A stretch of DNA of 5,526 nt, from positions 1 through 5,526 of the forward strand of contig DNMQ01000381.1 in the NCBI GenBank assembly GCA_003488145.1. Reading direction: 5' to 3'. Below the pieces are notes generated by a model. The model searched no databases, had not been told where the DNA came from, and was given only the letters and a program-made list of their open reading frames with translations. Shown here piece by piece: positions 1 to 5,526 of this stretch. Positions within the stretch are counted from its first letter, which is position 1; every line of letters starts with the position of its first letter. The DNA comes from Pseudomonas sp. Lineage in GTDB: Bacteria; Pseudomonadota; Gammaproteobacteria; Pseudomonadales; Pseudomonadaceae. The position numbers were made by a program, and so were the translations under genes.

Positions 1-24
1 CGGCTGTGCGTGCCATCATTCCTG

Positions 25-46
25 AGCCCGGCGATGCCGGGCTTTT
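25..46 (+). terminator. Rho-independent terminator of the upstream unit
   Basis: An 8-bp perfect GC-rich stem (AGCCCGGC at 25-32 and GCCGGGCT at 36-43) closes a GAT loop and runs into TTTT (43-46). This is a typical intrinsic terminator. It ends whatever transcription unit lies upstream, whose gene is not identifiable in the 24 bases before it. It leaves only 24 bp before the cmaX start codon, so a promoter for cmaX must overlap the terminator or lie upstream of it, or cmaX is served by read-through. Confidence 0.8.
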
Positions 47-70
47 CATGACCAGCGACGGAACGGATAG

Positions 71-1066
71 ATGCGGGAAACCGAAAGCGAACAGCGCGGG
101 CTGATCCACGCCTTTGTTCTCGATGGCAGCGGCGGGGCTCGCCAGATCGGCTATAGCGATTTGCCTGAGCTGCAGCTTGCGGCCAATGAGAGCATCTGGC
201 TGCACTGGGATCGTGGCCAGCCCCAGGCGCAGGATTGGTTGCGCAGGCAAAGCGGGCTCAGTGGGTTCGCTTGCGATGTGCTGCTTGAGGAGAACACGCG
301 CCCGCGCGTCTTGGCGCTGCCGCAGGAAGGGCTCTTGCTGTTCTTGCGGGGGGTGAATCTGAACCCCGATGCCGAGCCGGAAGACATGGTTTCCGTGCGC
401 GTATTCGCCGATCAAAAGCGGGTCATTTCGCTTCGCCTTCGGCCGCTGCGCTCCACCGAAGTAGTGATTCGATTGCTGTCGGAAGGTAGGGGGCCGAAAT
501 CGACCTCTGAACTGCTGCTCTATCTGGCAGAGGCGATGACAGAGCGAGTCGATGATCTGGTCACTCAGCTGGCCGAGCGCATTGACGCCGTGGAGGAGCG
601 GCTCGAGGGAGATGAGCAATACACCCTGGAACATGCTTCGATGCTTTCCTTGCGCCGGCAGGCCGCGAGCCTGCGGCGCTTCCTGCTGCCGCAGCGCGAG
701 CTCTACGGCCAGATGACGCGTAATCAACCGAGCTGGTTTGCCGAGGATGACACTGAATACTGGAACGAGCTGAGTAACCGGCTCATCCGTTATCTGGAAG
801 AACTCGAGATGGTCCGCGAGCGCGTGAATCTGGTGTTGGAGTCGGAGCATCGCAGGCTGAGCGAGCGGATGAACCGCACCATGTACCTGCTGGCTATAAT
901 TACCGGCTTTTTTCTACCGCTCAGCTTCCTGACTGGGCTGCTGGGGATCAATGTGGGTGGTATTCCCGGGGCCGAGTTTTCCTACGGGTTCGTCGTTGCC
1001 TGCCTGCTCATCGGCGGCGTTGCGCTGTTGCAATGGTGGATACTGCGCCGCCTGCGTTGGGTGTGA
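71..1066 (+). CDS. cmaX: CorA/ZntB-family divalent cation transporter CmaX
   Basis: This 331-residue protein belongs to the CorA/ZntB family of homopentameric inner-membrane cation channels or transporters, and its length is close to that of E. coli ZntB (about 327). A soluble cytoplasmic domain fills residues 1-265 and includes a long charged helical part (about 145-265) that forms the funnel in this family. Two C-terminal membrane segments follow (about 270-292 and 304-323). The family signature lies between them as GIN (292-294) in the context GLLGINVGGIPG. CorA proper has GMN, so GIN points to the ZntB-like branch. The start at 71 is the first in-frame ATG, with only weak purine-rich sequence (GGAACGGA, 60-67) before it. 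Its place ahead of crfX, cmpX, sigX and oprF matches the gene called cmaX in Pseudomonas. The transported ion (Mg2+, Zn2+ or another) cannot be read from the sequence. Confidence 0.9.
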   Translation: MRETESEQRGLIHAFVLDGSGGARQIGYSDLPELQLAANESIWLHWDRGQPQAQDWLRRQSGLSGFACDVLLEENTRPRVLALPQEGLLLFLRGVNLNPDAEPEDMVSVRVFADQKRVISLRLRPLRSTEVVIRLLSEGRGPKSTSELLLYLAEAMTERVDDLVTQLAERIDAVEERLEGDEQYTLEHASMLSLRRQAASLRRFLLPQRELYGQMTRNQPSWFAEDDTEYWNELSNRLIRYLEELEMVRERVNLVLESEHRRLSERMNRTMYLLAIITGFFLPLSFLTGLLGINVGGIPGAEFSYGFVVACLLIGGVALLQWWILRRLRWV

Positions 1067-1122
1067 ATGTGACTCCCACCTAACCGTAAGCCGTCTAGAC
1101 CACATACTTTAGCGAGGTTTGC

Positions 1123-1365
1123 ATGCGCGATCCCTTCGAAGAATCCCTGCGCGATCTGCTCAACAAGCCCTCGGTTCATGATGACGACGCTTGTCTGGGC
1201 CGTGTGTTGAAAACGGCCAACCGGCAGGTTGGTGCCGGTGACCTGTTTGCACTGATCGGTCACTGGCTGCAGGCCTTGATGATCGCAGTCAACAGCGGCT
1301 CAGGTCATGTCGCTCCGGTTTCTCGCCGAGAAACACCTAACTGTTCGTTCGATAAGGCTGATTGA
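1123..1365 (+). CDS. crfX: Small conserved protein CrfX (CfrX)
   Basis: This is an 80-residue protein of unknown biochemical role. Its position between cmaX and cmpX, its size and its N-terminus (MRDPFEESLRDLL) fit the small gene called crfX or cfrX in the Pseudomonas sigX locus. A GAGG ribosome binding site at 1114-1117 sits 5 nt before the ATG. The N-terminal half is acidic and probably helical, with an HDDDAC stretch near residues 19-24. A hydrophobic or amphipathic segment covers about 40-57 (DLFALIGHWLQALMIAVNSG). It is too polar to be a convincing membrane span but could associate with the membrane or a partner. The tail (about 60-80) looks disordered. There is no signal peptide and no catalytic motif. 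The gene ends 2 nt before the cmpX ATG, so translational coupling with cmpX is likely. Identity rests on synteny, and function is not known. Confidence 0.8.
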   Translation: MRDPFEESLRDLLNKPSVHDDDACLGRVLKTANRQVGAGDLFALIGHWLQALMIAVNSGSGHVAPVSRRETPNCSFDKAD

Positions 1366-1367
1366 TC

Positions 1368-2192
1368 ATGGAATTCGATCCCTGGACCCAGAGTCTGTTG
1401 TCGGCGATGAGCTCCCTTTGGGCTTCCGTCGCCGCGTTCATTCCCCGATTGTTCGGCGCATTGGTCGTCGTCCTGCTTGGTTTCGTCGTCGCAAAGCTCC
1501 TCGACACCCTGCTTTCCAAAGTGCTTGCCAAGGTGGGCCTGGACCGGCTGATGGCGGGTACCGGTCTGACCAAGCTGCTGGGGCGGGCGGGGATCCGCAT
1601 TCCGGTTTCCGCGCTGATCGGCAAGGTCGTGTACTGGTTTGTGCTGCTCATTTTTCTGGTTTCAGCCGCTGAATCGCTGGGGCTTGAGCGAGTGTCGGCA
1701 ACGCTGGATATGCTGGCCCTCTACGTACCTAAAGTCTTTGGCGCGGCACTGATTCTGCTCGCAGGCGTGCTCTTGGCGCAGTTGCTCAGCGGCCTGGTGC
1801 GTGGCGCTGCCGAGAGTGTCGGGCTGGACTATGCCAACGGCCTGGCGCGCATGGCGCAGGGGCTCGTGATCATCATCAGCATCTCCGTTGCGATCGGACA
1901 GCTCGAGGTCAAGACCGAACTCCTCAACTATGTCATCGCCATCGTGCTGATCACCGTCGGCTTGGCAGTTGCGCTTGCGTTTGGACTCGGCAGTCGCGAG
2001 CTGGTATCGCAGATACTGGCTGGCATCTATGTGCGTGAGCTTTACGAGGTAGGGCAGCGCGTGTGCCTAGCGGATATCGAAGGACAGATCGAGGAAATCG
2101 GAACGGTCAAGACATTGCTACTGACCGACGACGGCGAACTGACCTCTGTCGCTAACAGAGTACTGCTCGAACAACGCGTCGGCAGCCGTTAG
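1368..2192 (+). CDS. cmpX: MscS-related small-conductance channel-like membrane protein CmpX
   Basis: This 274-residue inner-membrane protein has about five hydrophobic segments (roughly residues 21-43, 84-103, 119-143, 161-180 and 187-207). It contains two copies of a conserved TM-helix repeat: residues 26-59 (PRLFGALVVVLLGF to KVGLD) and 121-154 (PKVFGAALILLAGV to SVGLD). This architecture is annotated as TM_helix repeat or mechanosensitive-channel-like. The last segment (about 195-222, GLAVALAFGLGSRELVSQILAGIY) resembles the pore-lining TM3 of MscS. It is followed by a short beta-domain-like region (223-274, with VGQ, IEEIGTVKTLLLTDDGE and VANRVLLEQ). The large C-terminal MscS domain is missing. 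The ATG at 1368 is preferred; an in-frame TTG at 1362 would add two residues and overlap the crfX stop. AAGG at 1354-1357 could serve either. The sequence supports an ion-channel or membrane-tension role, but gating and substrate are inferred. Confidence 0.88.
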   Translation: MEFDPWTQSLLSAMSSLWASVAAFIPRLFGALVVVLLGFVVAKLLDTLLSKVLAKVGLDRLMAGTGLTKLLGRAGIRIPVSALIGKVVYWFVLLIFLVSAAESLGLERVSATLDMLALYVPKVFGAALILLAGVLLAQLLSGLVRGAAESVGLDYANGLARMAQGLVIIISISVAIGQLEVKTELLNYVIAIVLITVGLAVALAFGLGSRELVSQILAGIYVRELYEVGQRVCLADIEGQIEEIGTVKTLLLTDDGELTSVANRVLLEQRVGSR

Positions 2193-2275
2193 CCTTGCGA
2201 TTCTGGTAAAGTACGTCGCCTTTTTTCCGGTTTCCTTAATGGTGGCCGTGCCCCCGACTGCCGGCTCGAAGCGTC
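2193..2275 (+). promoter_or_regulatory. cmpX-sigX intergenic region, candidate sigX promoter and leader
   Basis: This 83-bp gap carries no terminator hairpin, so read-through from cmpX is possible. Two elements stand out. One is an extended -10-like TGGTAAAGT (2204-2212) without a good -35 match at 17-bp spacing. The other is CCGGTTTCCTTA (2227-2238) directly after a run of six T (2221-2226), and this 12-mer recurs exactly before oprF. The 12-mer begins 49 nt before the sigX start codon. If it is a -35 element, transcription would start only about 10-15 nt before the TTG. If the extended -10 is used, the leader would be about 55 nt. Both assignments are inferences from the sequence. Confidence 0.45.
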
Positions 2276-2866
2276 TTGACTAAAACCCCATCGTCCATAT
2301 CGCGCTACGACCCTCGCCAGCTCACCGACGAAGAGCTGGTGCAGCATGCTCATGTCGAACTATTTCATATAACGCGTGCATATGAAGAGCTTATGCGGCG
2401 ATATCAGCGCACACTGTTCAATGTATGTGCGCGTTACTTGGGGAACGAGCGGGACGCTGACGATGTATGTCAGGAAGTTATGCTCAAGGTTTTATATGGG
2501 CTGAAAAACTTCGAGGGCAAATCGAAATTCAAGACGTGGCTATATAGCATCACTTATAACGAATGCATTACTCAATATCGTAAGGAGCGCCGCAAACGGC
2601 GTTTGCTTGACGCACTCAGCCTCGACCCGCTTGAAGAGGCATCCGACGAGAAGGCGCCGAGAATCGAGGAGAAGACTGGGCTCGACCGGTGGCTCGTGCA
2701 TGTGAATCCGATCGATCGAGAGATACTGGTGTTGCGTTTTGTTGCTGAACTTGAGTTTCAAGAAATCGCGGACATCATGCATATGGGTTTGAGTGCAACG
2801 AAGATGCGATACAAGCGTGCGCTCGATAAGCTGCGGGAAAAATTTTCCGATACTACTGAAACTTAA
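2276..2866 (+). CDS. sigX: ECF sigma factor SigX
   Basis: This 196-residue sigma-70-family regulator of the ECF type directs RNA polymerase to envelope and membrane-homeostasis promoters; in Pseudomonas, oprF is a main target. Sigma region 2 spans about 36-108 and includes the region 2.2 core DADDVCQEVMLKVL (60-73), then NFEGKSKFKTWLYSIT (78-93) and the basic stretch RKERRKRR (102-109). After a variable acidic linker, sigma region 4 (about 140-192) shows REILVLRF followed by the helix-turn-helix FQEIADIMHMGLSATKMRYKRAL. The start is TTG at 2276, because an in-frame stop lies at 2237-2239, no ATG or GTG occurs between them, and the next in-frame ATG (codon 40) would cut into region 2. The ribosome binding site is weak (GAAG, 2268-2271). 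The gene is AT-richer than its neighbours and uses rare codons such as ATA and TTA. No anti-sigma gene is adjacent. Confidence 0.95.
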   Translation: MTKTPSSISRYDPRQLTDEELVQHAHVELFHITRAYEELMRRYQRTLFNVCARYLGNERDADDVCQEVMLKVLYGLKNFEGKSKFKTWLYSITYNECITQYRKERRKRRLLDALSLDPLEEASDEKAPRIEEKTGLDRWLVHVNPIDREILVLRFVAELEFQEIADIMHMGLSATKMRYKRALDKLREKFSDTTET

Positions 2867-2965
2867 TCCTGGAAACTTGTCTTATACCTTGCGAACAGCT
2901 TGGGCATACAGACAGCCGGTTTCCTTAGATTGTTCTGATACTAACCACCAGATGGGGATTTACGG
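2867..2965 (+). promoter_or_regulatory. sigX-oprF intergenic region, candidate oprF promoter
   Basis: This 99-bp gap lacks a terminator, so sigX transcripts can run into oprF. In Pseudomonas this interval is known to carry SigX-dependent and housekeeping promoters for oprF. Visible here are CCGGTTTCCTTA (2916-2927), identical to the element before sigX, and a -10-like GATACT (2937-2942) preceded by TTCT. The 12-mer overlaps the place where a -35 would be for that -10. A strong Shine-Dalgarno GGGGA (2954-2958) lies 7 nt before the ATG. Exact start sites cannot be assigned from sequence alone. Confidence 0.6.
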
Positions 2966-3958
2966 ATGAAACTTAAAAACACCTTAGGCGTCGTTATCGG
3001 TTCGATGGTTGCCGCCACTTCTCTCAGCGCGCTGGCCCAAGGACAGGGCGCCGTAGAGGTGGAAGCGTTCGGTAAGCACTATTTCACCGATAGCTCGCGT
3101 GACGTGCAGCGTGACGGCGAGCTTTATGGCGCTGGCGCCAGCTACTTCCTTACCGACGATGTTTCCCTGGGCCTGTCCTACGGCGAATACCATGACCTGA
3201 CCTCCAAGGATCCGGTCGGCGCCGATGGCAGCCACAAGAACATCAAGGGTAGCCTTACTTCTCTGGATGCTGCCTACCACTTCGGCGCGCCAGGCGTAGG
3301 CCTGCGTCCGTACGTCTCCGCTGGTGTGGCTCATCAGAGCATCGGCCAGGCGACTCGTGGCGGTCGTGACAGCAGCACTTTCGCTAATGTTGGTACCGGT
3401 CTCAAGTACTACTTCACCGAGAACTTCTTCGCCAAGGCCAGCGTCGACGGCATGTACAACATCGATGCAGACGAAGCTGAGTGGATGGCTGGCGTTGGTG
3501 TCGGTCTGAACTTCGGTGGTGGTGCTCGCGAGGTTGCAGCAGTCGAGCCGACTCCCGAGCCGGCTCCGGCTCCGATTGTCGACAACGAACCAGAGCCTGC
3601 TCCTGAGCTGGTCCGTGTCGAACTGGACGTCAAGTTCGATTTCGACAAGTCGCGCGTTCGTGAAGAAAGCTACAGCGACATCAAGAACCTTGCTGACTTC
3701 ATGCAGCAGTACCCGCAGACCAACACCACTGTTGAAGGTCACACTGACTCCGTTGGTACTGACCAGTACAACCAGCGTCTGTCCGAGCGTCGTGCTGAAG
3801 CAGTGCGCAACGTTCTGGTCAACGAATACGGTGTTGAGGGTGGCCGCGTGAACTCCGCAGGTTACGGTGAGTCCCGTCCGGTTGCTGACAACGCCACTGA
3901 GGAAGGTCGTCAGATCAACCGTCGCGTTGAAGCAGAAGTGGAAGCTCAGGTTCAGTAA
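2966..3958 (+). CDS. oprF: Major outer-membrane porin OprF (OmpA family)
   Basis: This 330-residue protein is the general porin and structural outer-membrane protein of Pseudomonas. A signal peptide covers residues 1-24 (basic MKLKN, hydrophobic core, ALA before the likely cut ahead of QGQGAV). An eight-stranded beta-barrel domain follows (about 25-186), rich in alternating aromatic residues. A Pro/Glu/Ala-rich hinge occupies about 193-215 (EPTPEPAPAPI). The C-terminal OmpA-like peptidoglycan-binding domain (about 217-325) contains VKFDFDKS, VEGHTDSVGTDQYNQRLSERRAEAVR and GYGESRPVADN-EGRQINRRVE. By alignment with A. baumannii OmpA Asp271 and Arg286, Asp261 and Arg276 should bind the diaminopimelate of peptidoglycan. 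The protein has no cysteine, unlike P. aeruginosa OprF, which has four. The ATG at 2966 has a strong GGGGA site 7 nt upstream. It lies directly after sigX, its regulator, and is followed by its own terminator. Confidence 0.97.
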   Translation: MKLKNTLGVVIGSMVAATSLSALAQGQGAVEVEAFGKHYFTDSSRDVQRDGELYGAGASYFLTDDVSLGLSYGEYHDLTSKDPVGADGSHKNIKGSLTSLDAAYHFGAPGVGLRPYVSAGVAHQSIGQATRGGRDSSTFANVGTGLKYYFTENFFAKASVDGMYNIDADEAEWMAGVGVGLNFGGGAREVAAVEPTPEPAPAPIVDNEPEPAPELVRVELDVKFDFDKSRVREESYSDIKNLADFMQQYPQTNTTVEGHTDSVGTDQYNQRLSERRAEAVRNVLVNEYGVEGGRVNSAGYGESRPVADNATEEGRQINRRVEAEVEAQVQ

Positions 3959-3976
3959 TCTGAGTTAGCTACGCCT

Positions 3977-4008
3977 AGAAAAGCCCGGCTAGTCCGGGCT
4001 TTTCTTTG
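3977..4008 (+). terminator. Rho-independent terminator of oprF
   Basis: A perfect 12-bp stem (AGAAAAGCCCGG at 3977-3988, CCGGGCTTTTCT at 3994-4005) with a CTAGT loop begins 18 nt after the oprF stop. The A-tract and T-tract flanks make it potentially active in both directions. Its GC core (AGCCCGG/CCGGGCT) resembles the terminator at 25-46. Confidence 0.9.
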
Positions 4009-4160
4009 TCTGTGGGAAAAGACTATCTAGTGGCAATCCCTTTTCCCCGATGGTGTTTTTGCTGCGGCTGTGCTGCGCGGTGATGGCTGGTGTGGCCGGT
4101 GCGCATTGCTGTACAGGCGTTGGTCGCCGCTCTGATTGGCGAAGGGGGTAGCGGCGATGG
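4009..4160. other. Intergenic region between oprF and acnB without a recognisable gene
   Basis: This 152-bp stretch between two terminators has no credible coding sequence on either strand. Its only clear structure is an 8-bp perfect inverted repeat, TCGCCGCT (4124-4131) and AGCGGCGA (4150-4157), with an 18-nt loop, ending three bases before the bidirectional terminator. No convincing promoter was found; TTGTCT (4006-4011) lacks a well-spaced -10. It could be untranslated 3' sequence or, less likely, encode a small RNA. Confidence 0.5.
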
Positions 4161-4202
4161 AGGCAATAAAAAACCCCGCCGAGGCGGGGTTTTTTATTGC
4201 CT
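4161..4202. terminator. Bidirectional terminator between oprF and acnB
   Basis: A perfect 20-bp inverted repeat (arms 4161-4180 and 4183-4202) has only two unpaired bases between the arms. The GC core is CCCCGCC/GGCGGGG, flanked by six A on one side and six T on the other, so either transcript forms a GC stem followed by a U-tract. On the minus strand it starts 10 nt after the acnB stop codon and is the natural acnB terminator. On the plus strand it backs up the oprF terminator and prevents antisense transcription into acnB. Confidence 0.92.
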
Positions 4203-4212
4203 TAGGGCGTCA

Positions 4213-5526
4213 TCAGACTTCGACGACCTTGATCTTGGCCTTCTCCGCAGCGTCACGGAATTCGGCGATCTGGTCGAAAGACAGGTAGCGATAGATATCG
4301 GCAGCCATGCTGTCGATGTTCTTCGCGTATTCCATGTACTCCTCGACGGTCGGCAGCTTGCCGGTGATGGACGCTACTGCCGCCAGCTCTGCCGAAGCCA
4401 GGTAGACGTTAGTGGCGTCACCCAGACGATTCGGGAAGTTACGAGTGGAGGTAGAGACCACAGTGGAACCGGTTTGCACGCGAGCCTGGTTACCCATGCA
4501 CAGCGAGCAGCCCGGCATTTCCATGCGCGCGCCAGCCTTGCCGTAGATGCCGTAATAGCCTTCCTCGGTCAGCTGATGAGCGTCCATCTTGGTCGGCGGA
4601 GCCAGCCACAGACGGGTCGGAATGCCACCCTTGACCTTGTCGAGCAGCTTGCCGGCGGCGCGGAAGTGGCCGATGTTGGTCATGCAGGAGCCGATGAAGA
4701 CTTCGTCGATCTTCTCGCCGGCAACGCTGGACAGCAGGCGGGCATCGTCCGGGTCGTTCGGCGCGCAGAGCACGGGCTCTTTCACTTCGGCCAGGTCGAT
4801 TTCGATCACCGCAGCGTATTCGGCGTCCTTATCTGCTTCCAGCAGCTTCGGATCGGCGACCCACGCTTCCATCGCTTGAGCGCGGCGCTCCAGGGTGCGG
4901 GCATCACCGTAACCTTCGCTGATCATCCAGCGCAGCATGGTGATGTTGGACTTCAGGTACTCGGCGATCGAGTCTTCCGGCAGCTTGATGGTGCAGCCGG
5001 CAGCCGAACGCTCGGCGGAGGCGTCGGACAGCTCGAATGCCTGCTCCACGGTCAGTTGGTTGAGACCTTCGATCTCGAGAATGCGACCGGAGAAGATGTT
5101 CTTCTTGCCCTTCTTCTCGACAGTCAGCAGACCCTGCTGGATGGCGTAGTAGGGGATGGCATGAACCAGGTCACGCAGGGTGATGCCGGGCTGCATCTGG
5201 CCCTTGAAACGCACCAGTACGGATTCCGGCATGTCCAGCGGCATGACGCCAGTGGCGGCGGCGAAGGCGACCAGGCCGGAGCCGGCCGGAAAGGAGATGC
5301 CGATCGGGAAGCGGGTGTGCGAGTCACCACCGGTACCAACGGTATCCGGCAGCAGCATGCGGTTCAGCCAGCTGTGGATGATGCCGTCGCCCGGACGCAG
5401 GGACACGCCGCTGCGGTTCATGATGAAGTCCGGCAGGGTGTGGTGGGTGTTGACGTCGATCGGCTTTGGATATGCAGCGGTGTGGCAGAACGACTGCATG
5501 ACCAGATCGGCGGAGAAGCCCAGGCA
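4213..5526 (-). CDS. acnB: Aconitate hydratase B, C-terminal half (partial)
   Basis: This is the C-terminal 437 residues of aconitase B, the [4Fe-4S] enzyme that interconverts citrate and isocitrate through cis-aconitate in the TCA cycle (the E. coli protein has 865 residues). The frame is open to the window edge at 5526 and begins [22 protein letters not shown], so the ATG at 5499 is an internal methionine and the true start lies outside. Active-site blocks are present: [33 protein letters not shown] and [10 protein letters not shown]. The three cluster-ligand cysteines are intact: Cys in [12 protein letters not shown] (codon 4684-4686) and the pair in [12 protein letters not shown] (4507-4509 and 4498-4500). 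Their 59-residue and 3-residue spacing equals E. coli Cys710, Cys769 and Cys772. There is no internal stop or frameshift. It converges on oprF and shares the 4161-4202 terminator. Promoter and regulation are outside the window. Confidence 0.97.
   Translation of the reverse strand, partial: CLGFSADLVMQSFCHTAAYPKPIDVNTHHTLPDFIMNRSGVSLRPGDGIIHSWLNRMLLPDTVGTGGDSHTRFPIGISFPAGSGLVAFAAATGVMPLDMPESVLVRFKGQMQPGITLRDLVHAIPYYAIQQGLLTVEKKGKKNIFSGRILEIEGLNQLTVEQAFELSDASAERSAAGCTIKLPEDSIAEYLKSNITMLRWMISEGYGDARTLERRAQAMEAWVADPKLLEADKDAEYAAVIEIDLAEVKEPVLCAPNDPDDARLLSSVAGEKIDEVFIGSCMTNIGHFRAAGKLLDKVKGGIPTRLWLAPPTKMDAHQLTEEGYYGIYGKAGARMEMPGCSLCMGNQARVQTGSTVVSTSTRNFPNRLGDATNVYLASAELAAVASITGKLPTVEEYMEYAKNIDSMAADIYRYLSFDQIAEFRDAAEKAKIKVVEV

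Noticed and set aside
1..24. Possible 3' end of an upstream gene, such as rraA, which precedes cmaX in P. aeruginosa
   Set aside because: A stop occurs at 23-25 in one frame, but the seven residues before it are not recognisable and do not match the RraA C-terminus as I remember it, so no gene is assigned.
895..900. Perfect TATAAT inside cmaX, possibly an internal promoter for crfX
   Set aside because: It lies in codons for the first membrane segment (L-A-I-I) and no -35-like hexamer is present at 16-18 bp upstream (872-877 reads aaccgc), so it is probably chance.
982..1263. Minus-strand open frame of 93 codons across the cmaX-crfX junction
   Set aside because: It overlaps two well-supported genes, has no ribosome binding site or recognisable domain, and is explained as a shadow.
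2834..2849. Near-palindrome GGAAAAATTTTCC at the end of sigX as a terminator
   Set aside because: It lies within the sigX coding sequence, is AT-rich with weak pairing, and has no T-tract after it.
2871..2876. GGAAAC(TT) upstream of oprF as an AlgU-type ECF -35
   Set aside because: No TCTGA-like -10 lies 16-17 bp downstream; the TCTGA at 2934-2938 is far too distant.
2984..3742. A 252-codon open frame on the minus strand inside oprF
   Set aside because: It is fully antisense to a certain gene, its translation resembles no family I know, and oprF's codon bias readily leaves the opposite strand open.
5499..5499. ATG as the start of acnB
   Set aside because: The frame continues to the window edge with CLGFSADLV, a conserved internal part of AcnB, so this methionine is internal.
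1..5526. CRISPR array, tRNA, rRNA, insertion sequence, phage or defence genes
   Set aside because: No spaced direct repeats, tRNA-like cloverleaf, rRNA-like sequence, transposase or defence domain was seen; all genes belong to a known chromosomal locus.

Overview
The window looks like chromosome from a Pseudomonas-lineage gammaproteobacterium (Pseudomonas or Stutzerimonas). The main reason is gene order: a CorA/ZntB-type transporter (cmaX), a small protein (crfX), an MscS-related membrane protein (cmpX), the ECF sigma factor sigX and the porin oprF follow one another on the plus strand, which is the known Pseudomonas sigX-oprF envelope-stress locus. The encoded proteins match these families along their full length. 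Most of the window is GC-rich with GC-ending codons. sigX is the clear exception: a hand count over 2341-2580 gives about 44% GC. The species cannot be fixed from this sequence alone.

Layout. Positions 1-70 hold the tail of an upstream unit that ends in a rho-independent terminator (25-46). cmaX (71-1066), crfX (1123-1365) and cmpX (1368-2192) form a tight cluster. An 83-bp gap holding promoter-like sequence leads to sigX (2276-2866, TTG start). A 99-bp gap with no terminator then leads to oprF (2966-3958), which ends in a strong terminator (3977-4008). Positions 4009-4160 are intergenic with no credible gene. A perfect 20-bp inverted repeat (4161-4202) serves as a bidirectional terminator for the convergent gene acnB, which lies on the minus strand (4213 to beyond 5526). 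Only the C-terminal half of acnB is present.

How the genes work together. In Pseudomonas, SigX is an ECF sigma factor that drives much of oprF transcription and adjusts membrane and envelope composition. OprF links the outer membrane to peptidoglycan. CmaX and CmpX are inner-membrane proteins of ion-transporter and mechanosensitive-channel type, so the locus reads as an envelope or osmotic homeostasis module. No anti-sigma factor gene is visible. acnB (aconitase B, TCA cycle) is a separate convergent unit.

Nothing here is a clearly new system. The most useful new-looking observation is an exact 12-bp direct repeat, CCGGTTTCCTTA, found in the leaders of both sigX and oprF at nearly the same distance from each start codon (49 and 50 nt). 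It could be a shared promoter or regulatory element.
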